This document shows, one piece after another, positions 33,572-42,349 of a stretch of DNA of 64,000 bases. The position numbers and the translations under genes are program-made. Positions within the stretch are counted from its first letter, which is position 1, and every line of letters starts with the position of its first letter. The stretch is from JAAYLC01 sp035654795 (GTDB lineage: Bacteria > Bacteroidota > Bacteroidia > Flavobacteriales > Flavobacteriaceae), in NCBI GenBank assembly GCA_035654795.1, contig DASRWC010000077.1, positions 52,308 to 116,307 of the forward strand, in the 5' to 3' direction. Under the pieces are notes generated by a model, which did not search any database, was not told where the DNA came from, and worked only from the letters and a program-made list of their open reading frames with translations.

Positions 33572-34807
33572 GTGAATTTCGAATTCTTTATCGCCAGGCG
33601 CATCATTGCCTCCAAAGATTATAAAAGTAGTATTTCGGCGCCGATAATAAAAATAGCTATCGCTGCAATCGCAATAGGTGTGGTGATGATGCTTATTTCG
33701 ATAGCTACGGGAATTGGTTTGCAAAAGAAAATTCGTGAAAAAGTTTCGGCCTTTAACGGAGATATAGTTATTACATACTATGATACCAATTTCTCCAATG
33801 ATTCACAGCATCCTATTTCTATAAATCAACCTTTTTATCCTCAATTTGAAAATATATCGGGAATTAAACATGTTCAAGCCACGGCAAGTAAAGGAGGTGT
33901 GATCAGGACCGAAACGGACTTTGAAGGAGTAGTGGTGAAAGGTGTGGGAGGGGATTTTTATTGGAAGAATTTTGAAGAGTATATTGTGGAAGGAAGAATT
34001 CCTGATTTTTCGGATGATCTGAATTCAGAAATTCTGATTTCTGAATATCTGGCAAATAGACTTCATTTTAAGCTTGGGGACAAAGTGACTACTTTCTTTT
34101 TAAATGATGAGGTCTCAAAAAATCCCAGGAGCCGGGGATTCGAAATTGTCGGGATTTATAATAGCGGATTTCAGCAGTTTGATGAGCAATTTATTATCGC
34201 CGATATTCGCCACATCCAAATGTTAAACAGATGGGACGAAGATCAAATTGGAGCATTCGAAGTTTTTGTAGATGATTTTGACAAAATTCGCGAAATAGGA
34301 AATCAGGTTTATCTAGAAATAGATAGCACCTTAGATTCCATGACCATCAGAGAAAAATATGCCTCTATTTTTGAATGGTTGGATCTTTTTGATTTCAATA
34401 TTCTCGCAATTATAGGAATTATGATATTGGTGGCAGGAATCAATATGATTACCGCCTTGCTGGTACTCATTCTTGAAAGAACACGAATGATAGGAATTCT
34501 TAAAGCAGTGGGAAGCAGTGATGCGAGTGTAAGGAAAATCTTTCTTTATAATGCGATGTATCTCATCATTATAGGTCTAATTTGGGGGAATGCTATTGGT
34601 TTGGGGTTATTGCTTCTACAGAAATACGGCAAAGTCTTTCCATTAGATCCCAATACTTATTATGTAACCGAAGCTCCCGTTTATTTAAGCTGGGATTATA
34701 TATTGGCAATGAATGTAGGCACTTTTATTTTGTGCTTGGTCATGCTCTTGGTGGCGGCAGTACTTATTACTCGAATTTCGCCGGTGAAAGCAATTCATTT
34801 TGAATAA
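33572..34807 (+). CDS. FtsX-like ABC permease (LolC/LolE or MacB type)
   Basis: An inner-membrane permease subunit of 411 residues. There is one helix near the N-terminus (about 25-47, PIIKIAIAAIAIGVVMMLIS), a large periplasmic domain (about 50-265) and three C-terminal helices in an FtsX domain. This is the layout of lipoprotein-releasing permeases. The N-terminal FFIARRI segment is typical of the LolC/E group. The start is a GTG at 33572; no ATG fits. An ATPase partner is not adjacent. A role in moving lipoproteins to the outer membrane is likely but inferred from family. Confidence 0.88.
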   Translation: MNFEFFIARRIIASKDYKSSISAPIIKIAIAAIAIGVVMMLISIATGIGLQKKIREKVSAFNGDIVITYYDTNFSNDSQHPISINQPFYPQFENISGIKHVQATASKGGVIRTETDFEGVVVKGVGGDFYWKNFEEYIVEGRIPDFSDDLNSEILISEYLANRLHFKLGDKVTTFFLNDEVSKNPRSRGFEIVGIYNSGFQQFDEQFIIADIRHIQMLNRWDEDQIGAFEVFVDDFDKIREIGNQVYLEIDSTLDSMTIREKYASIFEWLDLFDFNILAIIGIMILVAGINMITALLVLILERTRMIGILKAVGSSDASVRKIFLYNAMYLIIIGLIWGNAIGLGLLLLQKYGKVFPLDPNTYYVTEAPVYLSWDYILAMNVGTFILCLVMLLVAAVLITRISPVKAIHFE

Positions 34808-34843
34808 AAACTTTCCGGCAATTTGGGAATGGAAGCTTTTTGC

Positions 34844-34878
34844 ATAAAAAAAGCTGCTTGTAGTAACATCGCAGCTTC
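34844..34878 (-). terminator. Terminator downstream of tRNA-Leu
   Basis: On the minus strand AAGCTGC/GCAGCTT (plus 34851-34857 and 34871-34877) forms a 7-bp stem followed by a run of at least seven T. Confidence 0.75.
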
Positions 34879-34886
34879 TTTATCTG

Positions 34887-34970
34887 TACCCGGAATGAGA
34901 CTTGAACTCACACGTCCGTAAGGACACATGGCCCTCAACCATGCCTGTCTACCAATTCCAGCACCCGGGT
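34887..34970 (-). tRNA. tRNA-Leu (anticodon GAG)
   Basis: An 84-nt class II tRNA on the minus strand. The acceptor is ACCCGGG/TCCGGGT with discriminator A. The anticodon arm CATGG/CCATG has loop TTGAGGG, giving anticodon GAG (plus 34934-34936). The long variable arm TGTCC/GGACG and T loop TTCAAGT are characteristic of leucine tRNAs. CCA is not encoded. Confidence 0.94.
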
Positions 34971-35071
34971 GTGTCTTATTTTTTCAGGCGCAAATATAGG
35001 GAATGTTTTGAAATTGTGCAGAAAGATTTTTCATCTCCCAAGGTAGAAAATGATTGCAACTTTAATCTAAA

Positions 35072-35674
35072 TCATTTCCGTTTTAGCTGCCACCTTCTGG
35101 CATGTTGTTGACTGGTTATGGGAGAATTAAATTGATGACTTTCATTGACTTTCCTGATATTTTCAATAGTGTAAAAAGCGTTGGGATGGTACTCATTGAT
35201 CCCTTCAATTAAGGTGTCAAGATCTTTCCGTTTCACAACAAAGAAAATTACGTTAACCTTACCGGTTCTTCCTACGCCATCAACCAAAGAATAACTAAAC
35301 TTGTTTTCATGAAGAAAATTGAGCATCCCTTCGTTTATTTCCTTTGTTATCAGTCTCAAAACAGCCATTCCCACAGCCAGACGTTCCTCCACATACATCC
35401 CGACAAATGTTCCGGTTGCAAATCCGCCTGCATAGGCTATGTAAGCAAAAATATTATCTACCTGAGTAATAATCTGACCGACGGCAAGTAACCAAATAAA
35501 AGATTCGAAAAAACCGAGAATAGGAGCAATATTCCGCTTTCCCGTCATTACAAAAATGGTTCGCACAGTGGCTATGGAAACATCACATATTCTTGCCAAG
35601 AAAATTAATAGGGGCAGAATCACATAACTAAAGAGATTCTGACTGATTCCCATATTTGTAAAAAACTCTTGCAT
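35072..35674 (-). CDS. UPF0316 / DUF2179 membrane protein
   Basis: 200 residues. Three membrane helices occupy the first half (about 15-35, 45-62, 70-92). They contain the family pattern ARICDVSIATVRTIF and the following GFFESFIWLLAVGQI. A C-terminal soluble DUF2179 domain (about 110-175) reads VDGVGRTGKVNVIFFVVKR. The family is widespread, and its biological role is not established to my knowledge. The Met at 35674 gives a normal-length protein. The remaining C-terminal tail (SPITSQQHARRWQLKRK) is basic and probably disordered. Confidence 0.87.
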   Translation of the reverse strand: MQEFFTNMGISQNLFSYVILPLLIFLARICDVSIATVRTIFVMTGKRNIAPILGFFESFIWLLAVGQIITQVDNIFAYIAYAGGFATGTFVGMYVEERLAVGMAVLRLITKEINEGMLNFLHENKFSYSLVDGVGRTGKVNVIFFVVKRKDLDTLIEGINEYHPNAFYTIENIRKVNESHQFNSPITSQQHARRWQLKRK

Positions 35675-35742
35675 GGTTTGAGGTTGGAAAATAAAAGGTT
35701 AAACCAAAAACAAGTTTTCGACCTTACTGATTTTAAAAAGCG

Positions 35743-35750
35743 TAAATTTG
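35743..35750 (+). promoter_or_regulatory. -7 element (TAAATTTG) upstream of the methyltransferase pair
   Basis: Exact TAnnTTTG. The start codon is 82 bp away, so either the leader is long or this site is not used. Confidence 0.25.
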
Positions 35751-35831
35751 GTAAAACTCGTTTTTGAAGTATACAAAATTAAGAGCAATCGAGGAGGATT
35801 TACCTACTTTAAACAATATTGACAATTCTTT

Positions 35832-36413
35832 ATGAACCTTGACAAGCATTTTTGGACAAAAAAATACCAAAGTGGGGCAACAGGATGGGATATCGGCTAC
35901 CCTTCAATGCCTTTAAAGGAATATATAGATCAACTGGAAGATAAATCACTGCGCATCCTGATCCCCGGAGGAGGAAATTCCTATGAGGCTGAATATTTGC
36001 ACAATTTAGGTTTTCCACAGGTCTTTGTTGCCGATATTTCCGAAGCGCCTCTAAAAAACATTAAAAAAAGAGTGCCCGATTTTCCGGATGAACACTTGCT
36101 TCATATCGATTTTTTCAAACTTGAAAATCGTTTTGATCTCATTTTAGAACAAACCTTTTTTTGCGCTCTAGACCCTAAACTGCGTCGGGATTATGTAAAT
36201 CAAATGGCAAATCTATTAACCCCGGAAGGCCGGTTGATCGGACTACTGTTTAATATTCCACTCAACACCGATCATCCTCCCTTTGGAGGAAATGAAGAGG
36301 AATATCGGAAGCTTTTTTCTTCAATATTTGAAATAGAGATTATGGAAACCGCATACAACTCAATTCCTCCTCGAGCCGGAAACGAACTTTTTATCAAACT
36401 GAAGAAGAAGTGA
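35832..36413 (+). CDS. TPMT-family SAM-dependent methyltransferase
   Basis: A class I methyltransferase of 193 residues in the thiopurine S-methyltransferase family. The opening motif FWTKKYQSGATGWDIGYPS is the family hallmark, with the Trp-Asp pair that contacts SAM. Motif I is LRILIPGGGNSYEAEYL and motif II follows as VFVADIS. An EQTFFCAL block sits at the position of the family's conserved acidic/aromatic motif. Natural substrates in bacteria are likely thiols, selenium/tellurium compounds or other small nucleophiles; none can be assigned here. Its stop overlaps the next start by 4 bp, so both are translated together. Confidence 0.9.
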   Translation: MNLDKHFWTKKYQSGATGWDIGYPSMPLKEYIDQLEDKSLRILIPGGGNSYEAEYLHNLGFPQVFVADISEAPLKNIKKRVPDFPDEHLLHIDFFKLENRFDLILEQTFFCALDPKLRRDYVNQMANLLTPEGRLIGLLFNIPLNTDHPPFGGNEEEYRKLFSSIFEIEIMETAYNSIPPRAGNELFIKLKKK

Positions 36414-36871
36414 TGAAAGCCGGTGTTGTAGATGTTTTTCTGGTCATTCTTCAACTTGCTGTGTTTGTCGCCTTTGTTTTTGATGTCCACGGATGGAGAC
36501 TCTACTTTCCTGCCTTTCTTTTTCCGTTGGCTATTGTGCTTTTGATTTTAGGGGCAGCTATAATTTTTTTCGAACTCATGCAGCTTGGAAAACAACTTTC
36601 CCCTTTTCCGAGTCCAAGGAAGAATTCAAAACTTATAGTGAATGGTGTTTATAAGTACATTCGTCATCCCATATATTCCGGAATTCTTATAGGTTTTCTT
36701 GCGCTTACAATGATTGCTGATTCCGGCTATAAAATGCTTGTCACCTTTCTAATGTTCTTGCTTTTTTATACCAAATCGGTTTACGAAGAAAAAAGATTGA
36801 TGCAGGTATTTCCGGATTATAAGGTATATAAAAATCGGACAGGTCGATTTTTTCCAAAAATAAAAATCTAA
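36410..36871 (+). CDS. Integral-membrane methyltransferase of the ICMT/PEMT-like family
   Basis: 153 residues with four to five hydrophobic helices (about 9-25, 30-52, 84-105, 110-128). The conserved cofactor-binding segment is YKYIRHPIYSGILIG, followed by EEKRLMQVFPDYKVYK. These match isoprenylcysteine carboxyl methyltransferase-like and phospholipid methyltransferase-like bacterial proteins. It overlaps the TPMT-type gene by ATGA, suggesting a functional pair acting on related or lipid-soluble substrates. The substrate is not known. Confidence 0.88.
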   Translation: MMKAGVVDVFLVILQLAVFVAFVFDVHGWRLYFPAFLFPLAIVLLILGAAIIFFELMQLGKQLSPFPSPRKNSKLIVNGVYKYIRHPIYSGILIGFLALTMIADSGYKMLVTFLMFLLFYTKSVYEEKRLMQVFPDYKVYKNRTGRFFPKIKI

Positions 36872-36884
36872 TTTACGTCTCCAA

Positions 36885-37538
36885 TCACAGTCGGGGACCG
36901 AAACACAGATCCCCTGCATCTCCTAATCCGGGAACTATATAGCCGTGGTCATTCAAAGCATCATCCACGGCAGCTATCCATAAGTGAGTATCATTTGGAA
37001 AAACATTTTTCACCAGTTCGATTCCCGGTTTTGCACCGATAATGGATATGATATGTATTTGCTTTGGTTTCCCGCGCTTTTCCAGTACGTGGAGTACGTT
37101 TTCAAAGGTGCGACCGGTAGCCAGCATAGGGTCGGCGAGAATTAAAGTCTTTCCTTCAAGAGAGGGAGAGGCCAAATATTCTACTTCCACTTCAAACCTT
37201 CCTTCTTCATTCACCGGAAGGCGGAATGCCGATATAAATGCATTTTCAACTTTATCAAAATAGTTGAGGATTCCTTGATGAAGCGGAATTCCTGCACGCA
37301 TAATAGAGCAGAGGACAATCTCTGATGCCAGAACCGGCATCTTCTTCGCGCCAAGAGGAGTCTGAATCGTTTTCGTTTCGTATTCCAGAACTTTGCTCAA
37401 TTCATAGCTCAAGATCTCGCCGATACGTTCCATATTCCGGCGGAACAATAGTTTGTTTTGCTGGTAATTAACATCTCTTATCTCACTGATAAATTGGTTT
37501 ACAAGAGAGTTTTTCTTGCTAAAGTCATGGATGGTCAT
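36885..37538 (-). CDS. upp: Uracil phosphoribosyltransferase
   Basis: Pyrimidine salvage: uracil plus PRPP gives UMP. The start is ATG 37538 (217 residues); a TTG two codons upstream is less likely. The PRPP-binding loop is LADPMLATGRTFEN. The upstream MRAGIPLHQGIL block and the C-terminal uracil-binding loop around GYIVPGLGDAGDLCFG are intact. It is convergent with the ICMT-like gene, with a 13-bp gap, and probably monocistronic. Confidence 0.95.
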   Translation of the reverse strand: MTIHDFSKKNSLVNQFISEIRDVNYQQNKLLFRRNMERIGEILSYELSKVLEYETKTIQTPLGAKKMPVLASEIVLCSIMRAGIPLHQGILNYFDKVENAFISAFRLPVNEEGRFEVEVEYLASPSLEGKTLILADPMLATGRTFENVLHVLEKRGKPKQIHIISIIGAKPGIELVKNVFPNDTHLWIAAVDDALNDHGYIVPGLGDAGDLCFGPRL

Positions 37539-37592
37539 TGTCAAAAATTTTTCAGGGCAAAGGTAAAGAAACTGCTCTTGTACAAAACGTCT

Positions 37593-38000
37593 CTACTCCA
37601 TGAGCACCACGTCGTACACAATACTCTTGTTGTCAAAAGTAAAATAGAGCTTCGTATTTTTATCTTCACGCACCAAATTGATGCGATAGAGATTTCCTTT
37701 ATTATCCACACATTTTGTACCCAGAATGAGGTTCTGATATTCTTCGCCGGTGCTGAAATAATCCGTGATCTTTAAGATGATTTCTTTATTAGAGGATATT
37801 TTCACCGTTTTGTCAAAAGTGTTTATGCTGATAGGGATATCCACGTTCTCCGGAACGCTCCATACTTCTTCATTGCCTGTCGTGTCTAAATTCCTTGAGC
37901 TCATACTAATTGCTCGCATCTGAACTGCCTGGGCAAAAAAATGATTCCCCCCTCCAAAAAGCAGTAATACGATAAAAAAGGATAAAAAATTTATCTTCAT
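37593..38000 (-). CDS. Small secreted protein of unknown function
   Basis: 135 residues with a clear signal peptide (about 1-25, FFIVLLLFGGGNHFFAQA). The mature part is short and beta-rich with alternating charged and hydrophobic residues (VKISSNKEIILKITDYF, KLYFTFDNKSIVYDV) and one Cys. No family was recognised. The ATG at 38000 gives a well-formed signal sequence. It lies 54 bp upstream of upp on the same strand. Confidence 0.7.
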   Translation of the reverse strand: MKINFLSFFIVLLLFGGGNHFFAQAVQMRAISMSSRNLDTTGNEEVWSVPENVDIPISINTFDKTVKISSNKEIILKITDYFSTGEEYQNLILGTKCVDNKGNLYRINLVREDKNTKLYFTFDNKSIVYDVVLME

Positions 38001-38220
38001 GTTCTAAGATATAATGGATGTAACTTTTCAATCCACAAATCATTTTAGGGAGTATATGGAATGACTTTATCAAAAATAGAATTTTTATTTGACGTCCGGC
38101 GAATTTCCATGGATTTAAAAAGAGGATTTGCAATGAAGATCTACATTCCTCACTGTAAGAGAAAAGGAAATTTGTCCGTATCTTGAGTTGAGACGGATAA
38201 AAAAAATAGGCTTTTTAAAA

Positions 38221-38427
38221 TCAAACCATTACTCTACCAAAAATCCTGAAAAGAAGTAACAGTAGAAAATGGATGAGAATCACAGCTAAAAGCCAAAGAA
38301 GAATAAAAACCAAAATAGATCCGGATTTTGTGTTTTGAAGCCACTCCCATAAATAAAAACCCGCCACAAGCCCCATCACAATAGTACCCATCAGACGGAT
38401 AATAAGAGCACAACCTCCTGTTTCCAT
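38221..38427 (-). CDS. Small two-helix membrane protein
   Basis: 68 residues: METGGCALIIRLMG followed by two hydrophobic helices (about 12-27 and 37-60) and a short basic end (RIFGRVMV). The ATG at 38427 and hydrophobic pattern support a real small membrane protein. An overlapping frame at 38234-38437 has broken hydrophobicity and is rejected. Function unknown. The 220 bp between this gene and the secreted protein contain nothing I can assign. Confidence 0.55.
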   Translation of the reverse strand: METGGCALIIRLMGTIVMGLVAGFYLWEWLQNTKSGSILVFILLWLLAVILIHFLLLLLFRIFGRVMV

Positions 38428-38768
38428 AATTAATCATAAATCGGGGATATTTGTTAAACTTAATGTTAATGGTAGGGTGGCAAATATAAAATATTAATTA
38501 AAATAAAAAACATATAAGTGCCAATTAATTAGCGTTTTGACTTTTCTTTTTTAAAAGGCAAAACAAGTTATTGGAATAGATTCCTTTCTTTTTGTATTAA
38601 TGTTATTGGAATTAAGGATAGATCACTTCTGCCATTATTCAAAGTTTTAATTCATCTAAAGAGAAAGAATTTATTTATCAAATCTTGGGCAGCATTTGAG
38701 GTATTTAATGGAAACCTAAAACTTCGAATTCAACTTCTTATCTTTGCACACGAAAAAAGATTTGTTTT
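38428..38768. other. AT-rich divergent intergenic region
   Basis: About 340 bp between the small membrane protein and cysteine synthase, very AT-rich. It contains the TATCTTTG element for the right-hand gene at 38739-38746. No ORF, tRNA or convincing hairpin was seen. A trans-acting RNA cannot be excluded. Confidence 0.5.
38739..38746 (+). promoter_or_regulatory. -7 element (TATCTTTG) upstream of cysteine synthase
   Basis: Exact TAnnTTTG, 22 bp before the ATG at 38769, in the usual position for this phylum. Confidence 0.45.
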
Positions 38769-39749
38769 ATGGAATACGCAGAAAATATTCTTGGTACAAT
38801 AGGAAATACTCCTTTGGTGAAAATAAACCGAATTACAGCAGAAATTCCTGCTCTTGTGTTGGCAAAATACGAAACTTTTAATCCGGGAAATTCGGTTAAA
38901 GATAGAATGGCACTTAAAATGATAGAAGATGCTGAAGCTGACGGAAGATTAAAGCCCGGTGGGACCATCATTGAAGGAACATCCGGAAATACGGGAATGG
39001 GCTTGGCATTAGCTGCTATTGTGAAAGGATACAAGATGGTCTGTGTAATCAGCGATAAACAAAGCAAGGAAAAAATAGATGTATTAAAAGCAATGGGAAG
39101 TGAGGTTGTGGTTTGCCCGACCAATGTTGCCCCCGATGATCCAAGAAGTTATTATTCTGTATCAAAAAGACTGGCAGAGGAGACACCTAATAGTTGGTAT
39201 GTGAATCAGTATGACAACCCCAGTAATGCTCAAGCACATTATGAAAGTACCGGACCCGAGATATGGAAACAGACCGATGGAAAGGTGACGCATTTTGTAG
39301 TGGGTGTTGGCACCGGAGGAACCATTAGTGGAGTAGGAAGATATCTTAAAGAACAAAATCCAAACATTAAAGTTTGGGGAATCGATACCTACGGGAGTGT
39401 ATTTAAAAAATACCACGAAACCGGAATCTTTGACGAAAACGAAATCTATCCTTACATAACAGAAGGAATTGGGGAAGACATTTTACCGAAAAATGTTGAT
39501 TTTGATATTATCGACGGGTTTGAAAAAGTAACAGATAAGGATGCTGCCATATACACGCAAAAGTTGGCAAAAGAAGAAGGGTTCTTCCTGGGAAATTCTG
39601 CCGGAGCAGCGATTAAAGGAGTTTTACAATTAAAACATCATTTCACAAAAGATGATGTGGTGGTAGTTCTTTTCCACGACCACGGAAGCAGATATGTCGG
39701 GAAAATGTACAATGATGAATGGATGAAAGCACAAGGTTTTTTGGAATAG
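38769..39749 (+). CDS. cysM: PLP-dependent cysteine synthase (CysM/CBS-like)
   Basis: Makes cysteine from O-acetylserine (or a related activated serine) and sulfide or thiosulfate. It has 326 residues. The PLP lysine is Lys44 in GNSVKDRMA, the substrate-binding loop is GTSGNTGMGLA, and the phosphate-binding glycine loop is GVGTGGTISGVGRYL. The C-terminus (FHDHGSRYVGKMYNDEWM) resembles the CysM/cystathionine beta-synthase-like branch more than classic CysK. Exact substrate preference cannot be read. It is preceded by a good promoter element. Confidence 0.92.
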   Translation: MEYAENILGTIGNTPLVKINRITAEIPALVLAKYETFNPGNSVKDRMALKMIEDAEADGRLKPGGTIIEGTSGNTGMGLALAAIVKGYKMVCVISDKQSKEKIDVLKAMGSEVVVCPTNVAPDDPRSYYSVSKRLAEETPNSWYVNQYDNPSNAQAHYESTGPEIWKQTDGKVTHFVVGVGTGGTISGVGRYLKEQNPNIKVWGIDTYGSVFKKYHETGIFDENEIYPYITEGIGEDILPKNVDFDIIDGFEKVTDKDAAIYTQKLAKEEGFFLGNSAGAAIKGVLQLKHHFTKDDVVVVLFHDHGSRYVGKMYNDEWMKAQGFLE

Positions 39750-39814
39750 TCGGTCTGAAATTCTGATAAATCGTGTAATTTTATAATAGCAAAAAGCAAA
39801 CGCCAGATGACCTG

Positions 39815-40174
39815 ATGAGAGAAGCAAAAAAACTTTTCCGATTCTTGAGAACCAAGCCTGTGCCGGCCAACACCAATGAAATCTTGGCATTGGAACGAAC
39901 AAAATTGGCAAACGAACGGACACTTTTGTCCTATATCAGGTCTTCACTCTACTTGTTTATTGGGGGAATAGGCGTTTTGCAATTAGAAGATTTAGGAAGC
40001 ATACATTGGCTCGGATATTTCGCCATTCTGATCTGTATCATTTTTCTTACCATAGGCATCATCCGGTATGTCGTGTTAAGCCGGAGACTTCACAAATGGA
40101 ACCGAATTTTATTTACCGAAACTATTCCTGAACCTAAAACACCTTCGAAAGAGGGGGGTGAACAGGATAAATAA
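39815..40174 (+). CDS. DUF202 small membrane protein
   Basis: 119 residues with the DUF202 signature LALERTKLANERTLLSYIR, followed by two to three membrane helices (about 45-55, 65-88) and a hydrophilic C-terminal tail with Lys/Glu/Pro. The family is widespread in bacteria and of uncertain function. It lies 65 bp behind cysteine synthase on the same strand, with no terminator in between, so co-transcription is possible. Confidence 0.85.
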   Translation: MREAKKLFRFLRTKPVPANTNEILALERTKLANERTLLSYIRSSLYLFIGGIGVLQLEDLGSIHWLGYFAILICIIFLTIGIIRYVVLSRRLHKWNRILFTETIPEPKTPSKEGGEQDK

Positions 40175-40296
40175 AGTCTGTAAAGGGAGCCGCAAAGAGA
40201 TCAACTTTTACTCAGGTTGACGATTTGAAAAATTGTTACTATCTTCAATCTCAAATTTTTGGTGTTGATTGTTTGATATTATAACGCATCCTCCCA

Positions 40297-41589
40297 ATGA
40301 AAGAAGATTTCCTCCATTATTTATGGAAGTTCCGAAAATTTGACACAAAAGACTGCGAGTGTGTACACGGAGAAAAACTTCAGATACATCATCAAGGCAT
40401 TCATAATTTACTTGCAGGTCCTGACTTTTTTAACAGTCACATTTCACTTGATGGTCAATTGTGGGCGGGCAATGTGGAAGTTCATCTGAAATCTTCAGAC
40501 TGGTATGCTCATCGGCATGAAGAAGACCCCGCTTATGAAAATGTCATCCTTCACGTGGTATGGGAGCATGATGCAGAAATATATAGAAAGGATGGAAATC
40601 CCATTCCTACCTTTGTTCTGAGTAAATATCTTAAAGAGGAGACCCGCCTCAGGTATGCACAATTGTTTTCCTCAAAACTTAAATGGATAAATTGTGAAAA
40701 TGATTTCGCCAAGGTTGATGAATTCATTATTCAGATGTGGATGAATCGGTTGTACTTTGAGCGATTGGAGCAGAAATCAGAACTCATTTCACATGAACTT
40801 GATACTCTCCAAAATCACTGGGAGGCACTGCTCTTCCGGATGCTTTGCAAGAATTTTGGTTTAAAAATAAATGGTCCTGCTTTCTTGAGCTTAGCACACT
40901 CTATAGATTTTACGATAGTACAAAAACTTGATGATGCCGCTGAACTGGAAGCATTGTTTTTTGGACAGGCATTACTGTTAGAGGGCGAGAAAGAAGATGC
41001 ATACTTCAGCAAATTACAAGAAAATTATGCCTATTTGAAACACAAATTCAAACTTCAGAATTTTGCGGTAGTTCGACCTCAATTTTTCAAACTTCGTCCG
41101 CCCAATTTTCCCACCATTCGCCTCTCACAGCTCGCCTCGCTGTATGCTGTGAAAAAAAACCTCTTTTCAGAAATTATAGCAGCGGAAACTATTGATCAAT
41201 ATTATGAGATATTTGATGTCGCAGCATCAGATTATTGGAGTACCCATTTCAACTTTGAGGTTCCCGGTAAAAAACGAAAGAAAAGATTAAGTAAAGATTT
41301 TATTCACCTTTTGTTGATCAATACGATCATTCCGATGAAATTCGCCTTTGCCGATCGCGCAGGTAAAGATATTTCTGAAAGCCTGTTAGCGTTGGCTTCA
41401 TGCATTCCAAAAGAGGAAAATTCTATTATTAAGAAATTTAATTCAATAAAAGCTTCTGCCGAAAACGCGGTGCAATCACAAGCTTTACTTCAGCTCAAGA
41501 AAGAATATTGCGATAAAAACAGATGCTTGCAATGTGCGGTGGGACATTTCTTGATTTCGGGTTCTAAGCCGATAATGACAAAAAATTAA
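40297..41589 (+). CDS. DUF2851 family protein
   Basis: 430 residues, typical for this Bacteroidota family of unknown function. Diagnostic N-terminal text is MKEDFLHYLWKFRKFD, LLAGPDFFNSHI and WAGNVEVHLKSSDWYAHRHE. The GNVE and HLKSSDW blocks, with conserved acidic and His residues, look like an active or metal site, but no function is established to my knowledge. The C-terminus carries CDKNRCLQCAVG, a Cys cluster that could bind metal. It is cytoplasmic, with no signal peptide or membrane helix. Confidence 0.88.
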   Translation: MKEDFLHYLWKFRKFDTKDCECVHGEKLQIHHQGIHNLLAGPDFFNSHISLDGQLWAGNVEVHLKSSDWYAHRHEEDPAYENVILHVVWEHDAEIYRKDGNPIPTFVLSKYLKEETRLRYAQLFSSKLKWINCENDFAKVDEFIIQMWMNRLYFERLEQKSELISHELDTLQNHWEALLFRMLCKNFGLKINGPAFLSLAHSIDFTIVQKLDDAAELEALFFGQALLLEGEKEDAYFSKLQENYAYLKHKFKLQNFAVVRPQFFKLRPPNFPTIRLSQLASLYAVKKNLFSEIIAAETIDQYYEIFDVAASDYWSTHFNFEVPGKKRKKRLSKDFIHLLLINTIIPMKFAFADRAGKDISESLLALASCIPKEENSIIKKFNSIKASAENAVQSQALLQLKKEYCDKNRCLQCAVGHFLISGSKPIMTKN

Positions 41590-41705
41590 TCCGCAATTTA
41601 CTAGGGAACCGGAAGAGATTCTTGTGCCTGCAATGCCAATATCTCCCATCCTGAATCCGGCGCCTTGCCACCAAAATGTATGTTCTCAAATCTAAAGTGA
41701 ATTCT

Positions 41706-41713
41706 TACTTTTG
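41706..41713 (+). promoter_or_regulatory. -7 element (TACTTTTG) upstream of the PASTA gene
   Basis: Exact TAnnTTTG, 18 bp before the ATG at 41732. Confidence 0.4.
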
Positions 41714-41731
41714 TAACCTTAAAGAATATCT

Positions 41732-42349
41732 ATGAACTTCTTCCGATTTCTAACTACCCGCACATTTTTGATTCAGCTACTTATTGCCGTTGGAATTACT
41801 GTGCTTCTGGTTTTTTTAATGATGTGGTGGCTCAGAATTACAACGAATCATAACCAGAAAGTTGAAGTTCCCGATCTGTCTCATATGACTTTGGATATGG
41901 TTGAAAAAAAATTGAATGAGCTGGACCTTCGCTATGAGGTATTGGATTCGGCCAATTATAATCCTGATTTTCCAAAGTATTCCGTAATAGAACAAATCCC
42001 GTCAGCTGGGAAATATGTAAAAGAAAATAGAAAACTTTACCTAACCCTCAATCCATCAGGTTATCATGATATTGAGGTGCCCAATGTCCTTGGGCGTACC
42101 TTAAGACAAGCCGAACCAACGCTCATTGCTATGGGTTTCCAAATAGGAAAGATCAGCTACCAACCCCATATTAGCGACAATGTTCTGGAAATGAGGTATC
42201 GGGGCGGATTGTTAAAACCGGGAACCGAAATACCAAAAACTTCTATAATTGACCTGGTTGTGGGTGATCAATCTTTAAATCGATTAATAAACGAAGGAGA
42301 AGAACAAAATATTCAAGAACAAACTGAAGAATATCATGGAGAATTTTAA
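41732..42349 (+). CDS. PASTA domain membrane protein
   Basis: 205 residues with one N-terminal membrane helix (about 12-35, FLIQLLIAVGITVLLVFLMM) and then two PASTA repeats: VEVPDLSHMTLDMVEKKL and IEVPNVLGRTLRQAEPTL. PASTA domains bind peptidoglycan or beta-lactam-like ligands in other bacteria. Here there is no kinase domain, so it is probably a small periplasmic peptidoglycan-sensing or scaffolding protein. The last 14 bp overlap the pseudouridine synthase start, indicating translational coupling. Confidence 0.92.
   Translation: MNFFRFLTTRTFLIQLLIAVGITVLLVFLMMWWLRITTNHNQKVEVPDLSHMTLDMVEKKLNELDLRYEVLDSANYNPDFPKYSVIEQIPSAGKYVKENRKLYLTLNPSGYHDIEVPNVLGRTLRQAEPTLIAMGFQIGKISYQPHISDNVLEMRYRGGLLKPGTEIPKTSIIDLVVGDQSLNRLINEGEEQNIQEQTEEYHGEF

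Noticed and set aside
38234..38437. Overlapping minus frame at the two-helix membrane protein
   Set aside because: Its hydrophobic segments are interrupted by His, Arg and Gln, while the 38221-38427 frame gives two clean helices.
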